DNA of 64,000 bases from Granulicella pectinivorans. Its GTDB lineage: Bacteria; Acidobacteriota; Terriglobia; Terriglobales; Acidobacteriaceae. A model generated the notes under the pieces. That model saw nothing but the letters and a program-made list of their open reading frames with translations, was not told where the DNA came from and made no database searches. Of this stretch, positions 32,921 through 41,354 are shown one piece after another; the stretch's first letter is position 1; each line of letters begins with the position of its first letter. The stretch covers positions 1,426,001 to 1,490,000 of the forward strand of contig NZ_FOZL01000001.1 of the NCBI RefSeq assembly GCF_900114625.1. The letters are read 5' to 3'. The position numbers were made by a program, and so were the translations under genes.

Positions 32921-33304
32921 ATGCCCCGTGTCAAACGGAGTACAAAGCGCAGCGATCGCCGTAAAAAGATCCTCAAGCGCGCCAGTGGTTACTTCCTCAC
33001 GAAATCCAAGCTCTACCAGGCCGCTCAGGAAGCCGTCGAGCGCGGACTCAAGTTCGCCTACACCGGACGTAAGCAGAAGAAGCGCCAGTACCGCGCTCTC
33101 TGGATCGTCCGTATCAATGCAGCCTGCCGCCTCAACGGCATCAGCTACTCCGTCTTCATCTCCGGCCTCAAGCGCGCGGGCAACGGCCTCGATCGCAAGA
33201 TCCTCGCCGACATCGCCGCCAATGACGCCGCAGGCTTCGCCGCCCTCGTCGCCCAGGCCAAGGCAGCTCCCAAGGCTCAGCCCAAGGTCAAGACCGCAGC
33301 GTAG
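32921..33304 (+). CDS. rplT: 50S ribosomal protein bL20
   Basis: A 127-residue L20, starting MPRVKRSTKRSDRRKKILKR, with the YTGRKQKKRQYRALWIVRIN segment that contacts 23S rRNA and a C-terminal globular domain. AGGAG upstream fixes the ATG. L20 is essential for early 50S assembly and in many bacteria represses its own operon. It is followed by an excellent terminator. Confidence 0.97.
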   Translation: MPRVKRSTKRSDRRKKILKRASGYFLTKSKLYQAAQEAVERGLKFAYTGRKQKKRQYRALWIVRINAACRLNGISYSVFISGLKRAGNGLDRKILADIAANDAAGFAALVAQAKAAPKAQPKVKTAA

Positions 33305-33322
33305 TCCTCGCGTAATTTCACA

Positions 33323-33358
33323 GAATCGGCACGACTTCGGTCGTGCCGATTCTTTTTT
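33323..33358 (+). terminator. Rho-independent terminator of rplT
   Basis: GAATCGGCACGAC pairs perfectly with GTCGTGCCGATTC around a TTCG tetraloop and is followed by six T. Confidence 0.95.
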
Positions 33359-33375
33359 CTTGCCCATCCATCAGT

Positions 33376-33381
33376 TATCCT
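33376..33381 (+). promoter_or_regulatory. -10-like box before the dprE1-type gene
   Basis: TATCCT, then 6 nt (GCAAGT), then ATG. It matches TATAAT at 4 of 6 and lacks any Shine-Dalgarno sequence. The box starts 17 bases after the rplT terminator's last T. Confidence 0.45.
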
Positions 33382-33387
33382 GCAAGT

Positions 33388-34746
33388 ATGCCAACCTCCA
33401 GATCCAGCGATGCTCCCGCCGAGGCCTCCGCGACCTTCGAATCCTGGGGACGCTATCCCAAGTACTCTGCCCGCATCATCCCCCTCGCCTGGCAGAACGA
33501 CTTTCCCAACAACATCCGCGGCCTCCACAACGGAGTCATCCCCGCCGGCATGGGACGCAGCTACGGCGACGTCGGCCTCCTCAAGGACGGCAACCTCCTC
33601 CTGACCACCGGCATGGATCGCCTCCTCGCCTTCGACCCCGAGACCGGCATCCTCACCGCCGAGTCCGGCATCACCCTCGCCCAGATCCTCGACTTCGCCG
33701 TCCCCCGCGGCTTCTTCCTGCCCGTCACCCCCGGCACCAAATACGTCACGCTCGGCGGCGCCATCGCCAACGACATCCACGGCAAAAACCACGAGCTGGC
33801 CGGCTCTTTCGGCAATCACGTCCCGTGTTTCGAGCTCGTCCGCTCCGACGGCTCCCGCCGCCTCTGCTCCGCCACCGAGAACCCCGACTTCTACGCCGCC
33901 ACCATCGGCGGCATGGGCCTTACCGGCCTCATCACCTGGGCCCAGCTCCGGATGAAGCCCATCGTCTCCCGCCTCATCGACTACGAGGGCATCCAGTACC
34001 ACGGCATCGACGAGTTCCTCGCGCTCAAGGAGAAGTACAAGCACGTCGAATACACCGTCTCCTGGGTCGACTGCGTCTCCACCGGCAAGAACTTCGCGCG
34101 TGGCGTCATGATGGTCGGCGACCACACCAAGGAGCCCGGCCCGCTGCCCCAGACCCCCGAGCCCAAGCTCGCCGTCCCCTTCGACCTGCCCGGCTTCCTC
34201 CTCAACAAAACGACGGTTTCGATGTTCAACACCGCGTTCTTTCACAAACAGATCAAGTCCCACGTCGTCACCAAGCAGGACTACGAGCCCTTCTTTTACC
34301 CGCTCGACAAGGTTCTGCACTGGAATCGCGGCTACGGCAAAAACGGCCTCCTCCAGTTCCAGTACGCCATCCCCTGGGAAGGCGCCGTCGAGGGAACCGT
34401 CGCCATCCTCAAGGAGATCGCCAAGTCCGGTCTCGCCAGCTTCCTCGCCGTCCTCAAGGCCTTCGGCGACATCCCATCGCTCGGCATGATGAGCTTCCCC
34501 ACCCCCGGCATCATGTTCGCCCTCGACTTCCCCATCAAGGACAACATCAGTTTTCCCCTCATGCAGCGCCTCGGCGACATGACCCGCGACTACGGCGGCC
34601 GACTCTACTCCGCCAAGGACGCCTGCATGACCCCCGAGCAGTTCCGTGCCTTCTACCCCAACTGGCAGAACTTCGCCCGCTACCGTGACCCCGCCTTCAC
34701 CTCCTCCTACTGGGAGCGCGTCACCGGAGAGACCCCCACCCTATGA
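33388..34746 (+). CDS. dprE1: DprE1-like FAD-dependent oxidase
   Basis: A 452-residue FAD oxidoreductase. The PCMH-type FAD domain has PAGMGRSYGDVGLL and LGGAIANDIHGKNHELAGSF, which match mycobacterial DprE1 nearly residue for residue; the C-terminal half has QYAIPWEG and GGRLYSAKDACMTPEQFRAF. DprE1 oxidises the ribose of a polyprenyl-phosphoryl ribose to the 2-keto form. In place of the drug-reactive Cys (ICVDFPIKD in Mycobacterium tuberculosis) this protein has Ala378 (FALDFPIKD). It overlaps the next gene by ATGA, so the pair probably epimerises ribose to arabinose for an envelope polymer. Confidence 0.88.
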   Translation: MPTSRSSDAPAEASATFESWGRYPKYSARIIPLAWQNDFPNNIRGLHNGVIPAGMGRSYGDVGLLKDGNLLLTTGMDRLLAFDPETGILTAESGITLAQILDFAVPRGFFLPVTPGTKYVTLGGAIANDIHGKNHELAGSFGNHVPCFELVRSDGSRRLCSATENPDFYAATIGGMGLTGLITWAQLRMKPIVSRLIDYEGIQYHGIDEFLALKEKYKHVEYTVSWVDCVSTGKNFARGVMMVGDHTKEPGPLPQTPEPKLAVPFDLPGFLLNKTTVSMFNTAFFHKQIKSHVVTKQDYEPFFYPLDKVLHWNRGYGKNGLLQFQYAIPWEGAVEGTVAILKEIAKSGLASFLAVLKAFGDIPSLGMMSFPTPGIMFALDFPIKDNISFPLMQRLGDMTRDYGGRLYSAKDACMTPEQFRAFYPNWQNFARYRDPAFTSSYWERVTGETPTL

Positions 34747-35507
34747 GTACCGCGATCCAGACCTCCACCCCCAAGAAGATCCTCGTCCTCGGAGCCACCT
34801 CCGGTATCGCCGAAGCCACCTGCCGCCTCTGGGCCGCGGAGGGCGCAGCCCTCTTCCTCGTCGCCCGCAACGAGGAAAAGCTCGCCGCCGTAGCCGCCGA
34901 TCTCAAGGTGCGCGGAGCCTCCTATATTGGCACCGCCGTCGCCGACCTCGACGACACCGACCAACACCCCGCGCTCCTCGCCCACGCCATCAACTCGCTG
35001 GCCGGTATGGACATCGCCTACCTCGCCCACGGCATCCTCGGAGATCAGACCGCCGCCGAGCAGGACTTCGCCACCGCCGCCCAGATCATCCACACCAACT
35101 TCGTCTCGCCGGTCTCGCTCCTCACCTGGCTCGCGAACTACTGCGTCCAGCGCAAGTCCGGTGTCCTTGCCGTTATCTCCTCGGTGGCCGGAGACCGTGG
35201 CCGCAAGTCCAACTACTTATATGGATCGTCGAAGGCCGGCCTCACCGCCTTCCTCGCCGGCCTCCGCAACCGCATCGACCGCGAGGGCGTCACCGTCCTG
35301 ACGATCAAGCCCGGCCCCATCAAGACCGCGATGACCGCCACCATGAAGGGCGCGGAGAAGTTCGCCGACGTCAATCAGACCGCCAAAACCATCGCCGGCG
35401 CCATCGCGGCGAAAAAGGACAACCTGTACGTCCCGTTCCAGTGGCAACCGATCATGTTTGTTATCCGCAACATACCAGACCGCATCTTCAAAAAACTCAA
35501 TCTCTGA
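34743..35507 (+). CDS. dprE2: DprE2-like short-chain reductase
   Basis: A 254-residue SDR that completes the DprE1 reaction. The coenzyme motif is LGATSGIA, with VISSVAGDRGRKSNYLYGSSKA giving Ser, Tyr and Lys in order (the Tyr-Gly-Ser-Ser-Lys motif is seen in mycobacterial DprE2). A C-terminal hydrophobic PFQWQPIMFVIRNIP could be a membrane anchor. The ATG overlaps the dprE1-like stop (ATGA), implying coupled translation. Whether the lipid carrier is undecaprenyl phosphate is not known. A strong terminator follows. Confidence 0.85.
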   Translation: MSTAIQTSTPKKILVLGATSGIAEATCRLWAAEGAALFLVARNEEKLAAVAADLKVRGASYIGTAVADLDDTDQHPALLAHAINSLAGMDIAYLAHGILGDQTAAEQDFATAAQIIHTNFVSPVSLLTWLANYCVQRKSGVLAVISSVAGDRGRKSNYLYGSSKAGLTAFLAGLRNRIDREGVTVLTIKPGPIKTAMTATMKGAEKFADVNQTAKTIAGAIAAKKDNLYVPFQWQPIMFVIRNIPDRIFKKLNL

Positions 35508-35858
35508 GACCCTCGGCGCACATTTTCAAAGACGATGCCCTCCCCCCATACCCCGCTCCCAGCGGGGTATGTTATTTTCAACGATTTCCATAGAGCAATC
35601 CGAAGGGGATTATTGCAATACGTGGATTTATCCAGAAATTCATAGAATGTTTGCGTGGCATAGACGCTGAAAAACAAACGAAAGCTTACGAAACCCCCAT
35701 ATTTTTTTAGTTCCAGGTTTGGCGCATAACGTGCTCTCAGTCTTCCAGTGTGCGCTCCCGAGCTGCACTCCACCGTTTCATTGAATCCGTCAGAGTGACT
35801 TGCCAAAGCTGTTCTCTGGAATAAAGAAGCGATAGTCGATAACTAGGAGCAACAAGAC
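35508..35858 (+). other. Gap with a terminator and the AT-rich promoter region of the TonB gene
   Basis: The first 80 bases hold the dprE2 terminator. The remainder is AT-rich compared with its surroundings, with runs such as CATATTTTTTTAG around 35698 and AAGAAGCGATAGTCGATAACT before the AGGAG ribosome site of the receptor gene. I see no small gene in it. Confidence 0.45.
35547..35577 (+). terminator. Rho-independent terminator of the dprE1-dprE2 operon
   Basis: CATACCCCGCT pairs with AGCGGGGTATG around a CCC loop (11 bp), followed by TTATTTT. Confidence 0.9.
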
Positions 35859-38800
35859 ATGGACTTTAGAAAATTTACATCGGTGGCCATTTTGACAGCC
35901 GCTCTCGCGCTTTCCGCGGGAAGCGCCTATGGCCAGACCAGTAAGGGAATTCTCGTTGGTGTCGTTCGCGATTCTTCGGGTGCCGTTATCCCCAACGCGA
36001 CCGTAAAGATCGTTGGTAACTCCGACGGCGCCGTCCGCACCATCACCACCAAGGGCGATGGAAGCTACCGCATTGAAGCTCTCGATCCAGAGAACTACAC
36101 CGTGACCGCCTCTCAGACGGGCTTCGCAGGCTATTCGGCTGCAAACGTCATCGTTTCGCCGTCGCAGGTCACCACCTACGATATGAAGCTCTCCATCGGC
36201 GGAGCAAACGATGTGGTCAGCGTCGAAGCAGACTCCATCTCGATCAACACCGAGAACGGCCAGCTAACCGGTCTCGTGAATTCTACAGATCTCGCCAAGC
36301 TTCCTATCTTTTCGCTGAACCCGTATGAGCTGGCCACGACCGTCCCCGGCGCTCAGGTCGTCAGCAACAGCGGCTTTTCAAACGGACAGGGCCTTCAGGT
36401 CAACGGTGCACGTCCCCGCGCCAACAACTTCCTCCTCGACAGCCAGGAGATCAACGACGTAGGTATCGGCGGTCAGGCCTTCCAGCCCACCATCCCGGAC
36501 TCCTTCGAGTCGGTTGCCGTCTTGACGAGTGCTGCGTCCGCAGAATACGGTCGCGCCGGCGGTGCGGTCGTCAACCTCGTCACCAAGCAAGGAACGAACG
36601 CCTACCATGGTTCGGTCTATGAGCGTTACGCGGGCTCGGGTATCAATGCTCTTGGTGGCCAGGAGCGCGGATCCGATAACCCGAAGGCGCGTTTCAACAC
36701 CCACACCTACGGCTTCACCGCAGGCGGACCGATCTTCAAAGATAAGCTCTTTGTCTTCGGTGGCCTTGAACTGCAGCGCTACTACGGAAGCCAGACCGCG
36801 AACCTCCTTCAACTCCCCGATGCATCTGGTTATGCCACGCTGCAGAAGATTGGCGGTCCCCAGGTTGCGTTGCTGAGCCAGTACCTCAGCAATGGCAGCT
36901 ATCTGACGACCTACAACCAGGTTGCCGGCCGCACCGTGGTCACGACCAACGTCGGTCCCCAGAACGGCTGCCCCACCACCGGTTGCATCATCACGACCAA
37001 CACCTTCCAGCGCCCGAATGCAAGCACCAGCAACCCCGACACCCAGTGGACCTACCGGGTCGACTACAAGCCCTGGGAGAAGGACAGCGTTGGTTTCCGC
37101 TACCTGCATGATCGCTCCTCCTTCAGCCCCGACTTCCAGAACAACGGTTCCGCACTTGCGGGCTTCGATACCCAGCAGGGTGGTCCCGCTGAGCTTGGAG
37201 CAGGCTACTGGACGCACATCTTTGGACCGAACGTCATCAACGAGTTCCGTGTAGCTGAGACGCGTCTGAGCTTTGCGTTCGCTCCTACCGCAGCGACCCA
37301 GGCGAACCCGCTCTTTGCCCTTCAGACGATCAACATCTCTGGGCTCCCCTCCTTGGGACCGAACCAGAACTTCCCCCAGGGCCGTGGCGAAGACTTGTAT
37401 CAGCTCCAGGACACTGTCGGCTGGACGAAGGGACGTCAGTCGCTCCGCATCGGCTTCGATATCGGACGCCAGCTGGAGAAGGATCTTGTCTCGCAGAACG
37501 CCAAGGGTACCCTTACCTTCGCCAAAGGCGGCACGAACGCAAATGGAGTCAGCTACATCTCCGCGCTGGGCAACTTCCTCCAGAACCAGCTTGGACCTTC
37601 CGGAACGGCGACAAGGACCTTTGGCCCGACCCGTATCGATCCGCACGGCTGGCGCTCAGGCTTCTTCGCGCAGGACGACATCAAGCTGAATGCTGACCTG
37701 ACCGTCAACATCGGCATCCGCTACGACTACCTCACCAACCCGGAGAACTCGCTGCAGTACCCCGGTATCGATCCCACCAACCCTCTTGGAATTCTTGTTG
37801 CCCCGACAGCGGTCGGACAGCCCGCCACCGCAACGGTCAACAAAATCAAGAATGATAAGAACAACGTCTCGCCTCGCTTCGGCTTTGCCTACGCGCCCCA
37901 TGCCGGTGGTTTGTTCGCAGACGGCAAGTCGGTCATCCGTGGCGGCTTCGGTATCTTCTACGATAGCGACTTCAGCAACTTCGTCACCAATGCAGCGCAG
38001 AGTGCCCCCAACGCGCCTACCGGAACACTCACCTCCACGACGGGTGCCGGTCTCGCGAATGCAACCAGCCTTGTATCCACCATTCCTGCCAACCTCACCC
38101 TCACCTCATCGGTGACGAGCGTGGTCACGAACATGGTCAACCCCGTCACCTATCAGTACAACCTGGGTGTCGAGCACCAGTTCCCGGCCAACATCTTCCT
38201 CGCCATCCGTTACGTGGGATCGCGTTCGAACAAGCTCTTCGCCAATCAGCAGTACAACTACTTCTCGGGACTGACCGGAAAGCGTCTCAATCCCAACTAC
38301 GGTGCCATCGTCGCCCGTGGCAACTTCGCGGACTCGAACTACAACAGCCTCCAGGTTGAAGGCGCTCACCTCTTCTCCCACGGCTTCCAGATCCGCGCCA
38401 ACTACACCTACAGCAAGACCCTGGACGACGGTTCGGAGATCTTCACGCCTGATGGGTCTGACACCTCCTACACCGCAAACCTGGCACCCGGCGGTCGTCG
38501 CCAGGACTACGGTCCTTCGGCGTATGATCACCGCCACTATGCAGTCATCTCCTACGTGTGGTCGCCTGTCGGCCTGCACACCACCAATGCAATTGGCAAC
38601 GCGGCCCTCGGCCTTCTGACTCGCCACTGGACCGTCTCGGGAACCAGCCGCTTCCAGAGCGGTATCTACGGGAACTTCGGCACCTACGGGATCGATATCA
38701 ACGGTGACGGAAGCTCCACGAACGACCGCGCGATTGTCAGCAACAAGAACGCTCCTCTCGAAAGCGGTGGCATCGACGGCGCATTTGTCGGCGGCACCAC

Positions 38801-39182
38801 GGGAACGTACTACGATCTCGCCACTGTAAACGGTCCCGTCGGCAATCTCGTCGTCGTCAATCCGTCGAACGTCCACTTCCTCATCCCGTACGGTCCAAAC
38901 AACCAGTACCTGAGCCAGGAGATTGGTCGCAACAGCTACTCCAACCCGGGCAGCATGAACAATGATCTGGCTCTCGAGAAGGGTGTCGGACTGTCCTATC
39001 TCCACTTGGAGCGGGGCAAGCTGGTTCTCCGCGCCGAGGTGCAGAACATCGCGAACCACAACAATATCGGTTATCTGGATTCAAGGGTCACTGACATCGG
39101 TACCGGCAACTTCCTCAATCGTAAGAATGGTCTCGAGGATGCAGGTCGCCAGATGTTCCTGTGGGCAAAGATCCAGTTCTAA
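35859..39182 (+). CDS. Oar-like TonB-dependent outer-membrane receptor
   Basis: A 1107-residue protein. The signal peptide ends near residue 25 (AYGQ). A carboxypeptidase-regulatory-like domain follows (VVRDSSGAVIPNATVKIVGN and EALDPENYTVTA, about 25-110). The plug is about 120-280, with FSLNPYELATTVPGAQ, QVNGARPRANNFLLDSQEIN and SAASAEYGRAGGAVVNLVTK. The rest is a 22-stranded-type barrel rich in aromatic/turn pairs and ends in Phe (WAKIQF), the usual sorting signal. Oar-like receptors are strongly expanded in Acidobacteria and take up large organic ligands; the ligand is unknown. AGGAG fixes the start. Confidence 0.92.
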   Translation: MDFRKFTSVAILTAALALSAGSAYGQTSKGILVGVVRDSSGAVIPNATVKIVGNSDGAVRTITTKGDGSYRIEALDPENYTVTASQTGFAGYSAANVIVSPSQVTTYDMKLSIGGANDVVSVEADSISINTENGQLTGLVNSTDLAKLPIFSLNPYELATTVPGAQVVSNSGFSNGQGLQVNGARPRANNFLLDSQEINDVGIGGQAFQPTIPDSFESVAVLTSAASAEYGRAGGAVVNLVTKQGTNAYHGSVYERYAGSGINALGGQERGSDNPKARFNTHTYGFTAGGPIFKDKLFVFGGLELQRYYGSQTANLLQLPDASGYATLQKIGGPQVALLSQYLSNGSYLTTYNQVAGRTVVTTNVGPQNGCPTTGCIITTNTFQRPNASTSNPDTQWTYRVDYKPWEKDSVGFRYLHDRSSFSPDFQNNGSALAGFDTQQGGPAELGAGYWTHIFGPNVINEFRVAETRLSFAFAPTAATQANPLFALQTINISGLPSLGPNQNFPQGRGEDLYQLQDTVGWTKGRQSLRIGFDIGRQLEKDLVSQNAKGTLTFAKGGTNANGVSYISALGNFLQNQLGPSGTATRTFGPTRIDPHGWRSGFFAQDDIKLNADLTVNIGIRYDYLTNPENSLQYPGIDPTNPLGILVAPTAVGQPATATVNKIKNDKNNVSPRFGFAYAPHAGGLFADGKSVIRGGFGIFYDSDFSNFVTNAAQSAPNAPTGTLTSTTGAGLANATSLVSTIPANLTLTSSVTSVVTNMVNPVTYQYNLGVEHQFPANIFLAIRYVGSRSNKLFANQQYNYFSGLTGKRLNPNYGAIVARGNFADSNYNSLQVEGAHLFSHGFQIRANYTYSKTLDDGSEIFTPDGSDTSYTANLAPGGRRQDYGPSAYDHRHYAVISYVWSPVGLHTTNAIGNAALGLLTRHWTVSGTSRFQSGIYGNFGTYGIDINGDGSSTNDRAIVSNKNAPLESGGIDGAFVGGTTGTYYDLATVNGPVGNLVVVNPSNVHFLIPYGPNNQYLSQEIGRNSYSNPGSMNNDLALEKGVGLSYLHLERGKLVLRAEVQNIANHNNIGYLDSRVTDIGTGNFLNRKNGLEDAGRQMFLWAKIQF

Positions 39183-39201
39183 CCTCAAACCGCAGCAAAA
39201 C

Positions 39202-39240
39202 AAGAAGAGGCACCCCATCGGGGTGCCTCTTCTTGTTTGC
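39202..39240 (+). terminator. Terminator of the TonB receptor gene
   Basis: AAGAAGAGGCACCCC pairs perfectly (15 bp) with GGGGTGCCTCTTCTT around ATC, followed by GTTTGC. Confidence 0.9.
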
Positions 39241-39266
39241 GATAGCCTCCATAGAACGCGAGCAAC

Positions 39267-39311
39267 AAAAGCGGGATAGGTCAGGCCGTCGCCTTTTCCT
39301 ATCCCGCTTTT
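39267..39311 (-). terminator. Terminator of the transglutaminase operon
   Basis: AAAAGCGGGATAGG pairs with CCTATCCCGCTTTT (14 bp) around a 17-base loop. On the minus strand it ends in TTTT and lies just past the transglutaminase stop. Confidence 0.85.
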
Positions 39312-39344
39312 AACTCTTCGCCTCTCTTCGGTCCGGCTTCGAAG

Positions 39345-40337
39345 CTAGTCCACCTGTTGCTGCTGTTGCGCCATCTGCTGCTGCCGCGAAGGCGGTGGCG
39401 GCTGTTCCGGCAACGCCTGTGCCTTCTCCACCAGGATCGACCAATCCTCCGGCACCGGCATCTCCTGGTCCAGCGACGGTGTCCCGACCGAGGGCGTAAC
39501 CCGAACCGCGACGCTCAACTCGCTCTTGGCCCGTCCCCGGAACATCCCGTGCGTCGGGGGAACATCCGCATAATCCCGTCCAATCGCCGTCCGGATATGC
39601 CGGTCTCCCGCCACTAAATGGTTCGTCGGATCGAACCCGACCCACCCCAGTTGCGGAATCAGCGCTTCCACCCAGGCATGTGTCGCCGAGTGCGAGCTCC
39701 GGTCATTCCCACCGCCATGGAAAAGATACCCGCTCACATACCGGCACGGAATCCTCAGCTTCGACCGCACCAGCGTCAGCATCACATGCGCAAAGTCCTG
39801 GCACACGCCCTTCCGGCTGTTCAGCGCCACGTCGATCGGCGAATCCACCTTCGTCGACTTCGGCACATAGTCGAAATACTCATAGATCTGCCGGTTCAGC
39901 TCATGCAGGCACATCAGCGGATCGTCCTTGCGCCGCACATCGAAATGCTGTGCCAGTTCATCGAGCGCCGGCGTAGGCTCCGTAAACTCGCTCGGAAACA
40001 ACATCTCCCAGTAGTCGCCCTGCTCAACCATCGCATCCAGCTCTTCCCACGCTCCGGGAGCAAGGAACCAGGGAATCGCCACCGAAGGTTGCACCTCCAC
40101 AAGCGACTCCGCCACAATCACCAATTGCCCATGCTGCCCAGGAATATCGAAGTGGTGTACATGGTTCGACAGATGATCCCGATAGCTGAACACGCGACAT
40201 CGCGGACTCACCGACAGGTGAAACGTCAGGCAGCGCTGGTTCTGGTCGCTCCGCGGATGCATCCGCGTCTCCATCATGCTCTCGCTCACCATGTTCGAGT
40301 ACAGGAACTTCGTCAAATGCCGTATCGAGTAGTACAT
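39345..40337 (-). CDS. Transglutaminase-like cysteine peptidase of the ATP-grasp/alpha-E operon
   Basis: A 330-residue protein with an N-terminal bacterial transglutaminase-like beta domain and a core in which Cys179 (GVCQDFAH), the His in SATHAWVEA and the Asp in GFDPTN form the triad. ATG at 40337 is chosen because AGGAGG is 6 nt upstream; an ATG at 40358 would add seven residues and overlap the alpha-E stop. Such proteins probably cleave or rearrange amide bonds made by the neighbouring ATP-grasp ligase. The C-terminus is rich in Pro and Gln (PPPPSRQQQMAQQQQQ). Confidence 0.9.
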   Translation of the reverse strand: MYYSIRHLTKFLYSNMVSESMMETRMHPRSDQNQRCLTFHLSVSPRCRVFSYRDHLSNHVHHFDIPGQHGQLVIVAESLVEVQPSVAIPWFLAPGAWEELDAMVEQGDYWEMLFPSEFTEPTPALDELAQHFDVRRKDDPLMCLHELNRQIYEYFDYVPKSTKVDSPIDVALNSRKGVCQDFAHVMLTLVRSKLRIPCRYVSGYLFHGGGNDRSSHSATHAWVEALIPQLGWVGFDPTNHLVAGDRHIRTAIGRDYADVPPTHGMFRGRAKSELSVAVRVTPSVGTPSLDQEMPVPEDWSILVEKAQALPEQPPPPSRQQQMAQQQQQVD

Positions 40338-40357
40338 GACACCCTCCTGTTCTCTCA

Positions 40358-41335
40358 TCAACCCGCCAACGCCGCCTGGATCGAGTAGTCCACATACATC
40401 TCGTAGATCGTTCCGTGAATCTCCCGCAACTGCACCAGAATCGACTGCAGATACCCGATCACGTCTCCGCTCAGAATCTCGTCCACGCTCGAATAGCTCA
40501 GCGAAGCCTGCAGCCTGCCCGCGATCCTCCGCAGCGGCTCCGCCCGCGTCACCGCGCTCTCCTTGTCGATCGCCACCAGCGCCTGCTGCAGCGAGTCGAT
40601 CGAGAACCGCAGCGAGTGCGGAAACTCCGCGTCCAGCAGCAGAAACTCTAGAATCCGCTCCGGCGTCAGGTCCGCCGTATACACCTTGCAGTACGCCTCG
40701 AACGCCGTCGCCGAACGCAGCAGCCCCATCCACTCCAGGTACTCATTGCCTTCGGTCGTAATCGCCTCGTTGAGCTGCCACAAATCTTCGTGGTACGCCT
40801 CCAGCAGCATCGCCGTCGCCGAGGCCCGCTCAATGTAGCGACCCACCTGAATAAACTGCCAGCCCTCGCCATGGCTCATGGTAGAGTCGCTCACACCCTG
40901 AAACTGGTGGACGGCCTCCATCACCTGCTGCAGAAACTCTACCGGCGTCTCTGTCCCCGTCGCGTTCTGCTGCCCCTTCAGCTTCGGACCCGTCACCTCC
41001 AGATACAGGCTGTTCAGCTTGTGCCACTGCTCGGTGGAGATCTGCTCCCTCACGTGCCGCGCATTCTCGCGCGCCGACATAATGCACGAAACGATCGAGG
41101 CCTTGTACTCCGTGTCGAAGGTCAGCAGCCGCGTCAGCGCATACGGATCGCCCGTCCACTCGACGTCCTTCGGATTCCCCAGCGCGAGCAGCACCCTCTG
41201 CCACCGGTACTCGGCCGCAGATTCACCCTCGTCCAGCATCAGGTTCAGGTTCACGTCCAGCAGACGCGTCGTATGCTCGGCCCGCTCCAGATACCGGCTC
41301 ATCCAGTACAAACTATCCGCCACGCGTGAAAGCAA
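40358..41335 (-). CDS. Alpha-E domain protein
   Basis: A 325-residue helical protein of the alpha-E family: it opens MLSRVADSLYWMSRYLERAE and carries RLLDVNLNLMLDEGE and FLLLDAEFPHSLRFSIDSLQ. Alpha-E proteins always occur with circularly permuted ATP-grasp and transglutaminase genes, and their conserved Glu/Arg residues may bind the peptide or a metal. Iyer and co-workers proposed that these operons make and process small peptides. It lies 19 bases after the ATP-grasp stop and runs directly into the transglutaminase gene. No activity is established. Confidence 0.92.
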   Translation of the reverse strand: MLSRVADSLYWMSRYLERAEHTTRLLDVNLNLMLDEGESAAEYRWQRVLLALGNPKDVEWTGDPYALTRLLTFDTEYKASIVSCIMSARENARHVREQISTEQWHKLNSLYLEVTGPKLKGQQNATGTETPVEFLQQVMEAVHQFQGVSDSTMSHGEGWQFIQVGRYIERASATAMLLEAYHEDLWQLNEAITTEGNEYLEWMGLLRSATAFEAYCKVYTADLTPERILEFLLLDAEFPHSLRFSIDSLQQALVAIDKESAVTRAEPLRRIAGRLQASLSYSSVDEILSGDVIGYLQSILVQLREIHGTIYEMYVDYSIQAALAG

Positions 41336-41354
41336 ATCGTCTCCTCGAACCTGC

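Noticed and set aside
36378..37646. Minus-strand frame of 422 codons opposite the TonB receptor
   Set aside because: Low-complexity Val/Gly/Glu composition; the receptor reads through the same bases with proper domains.
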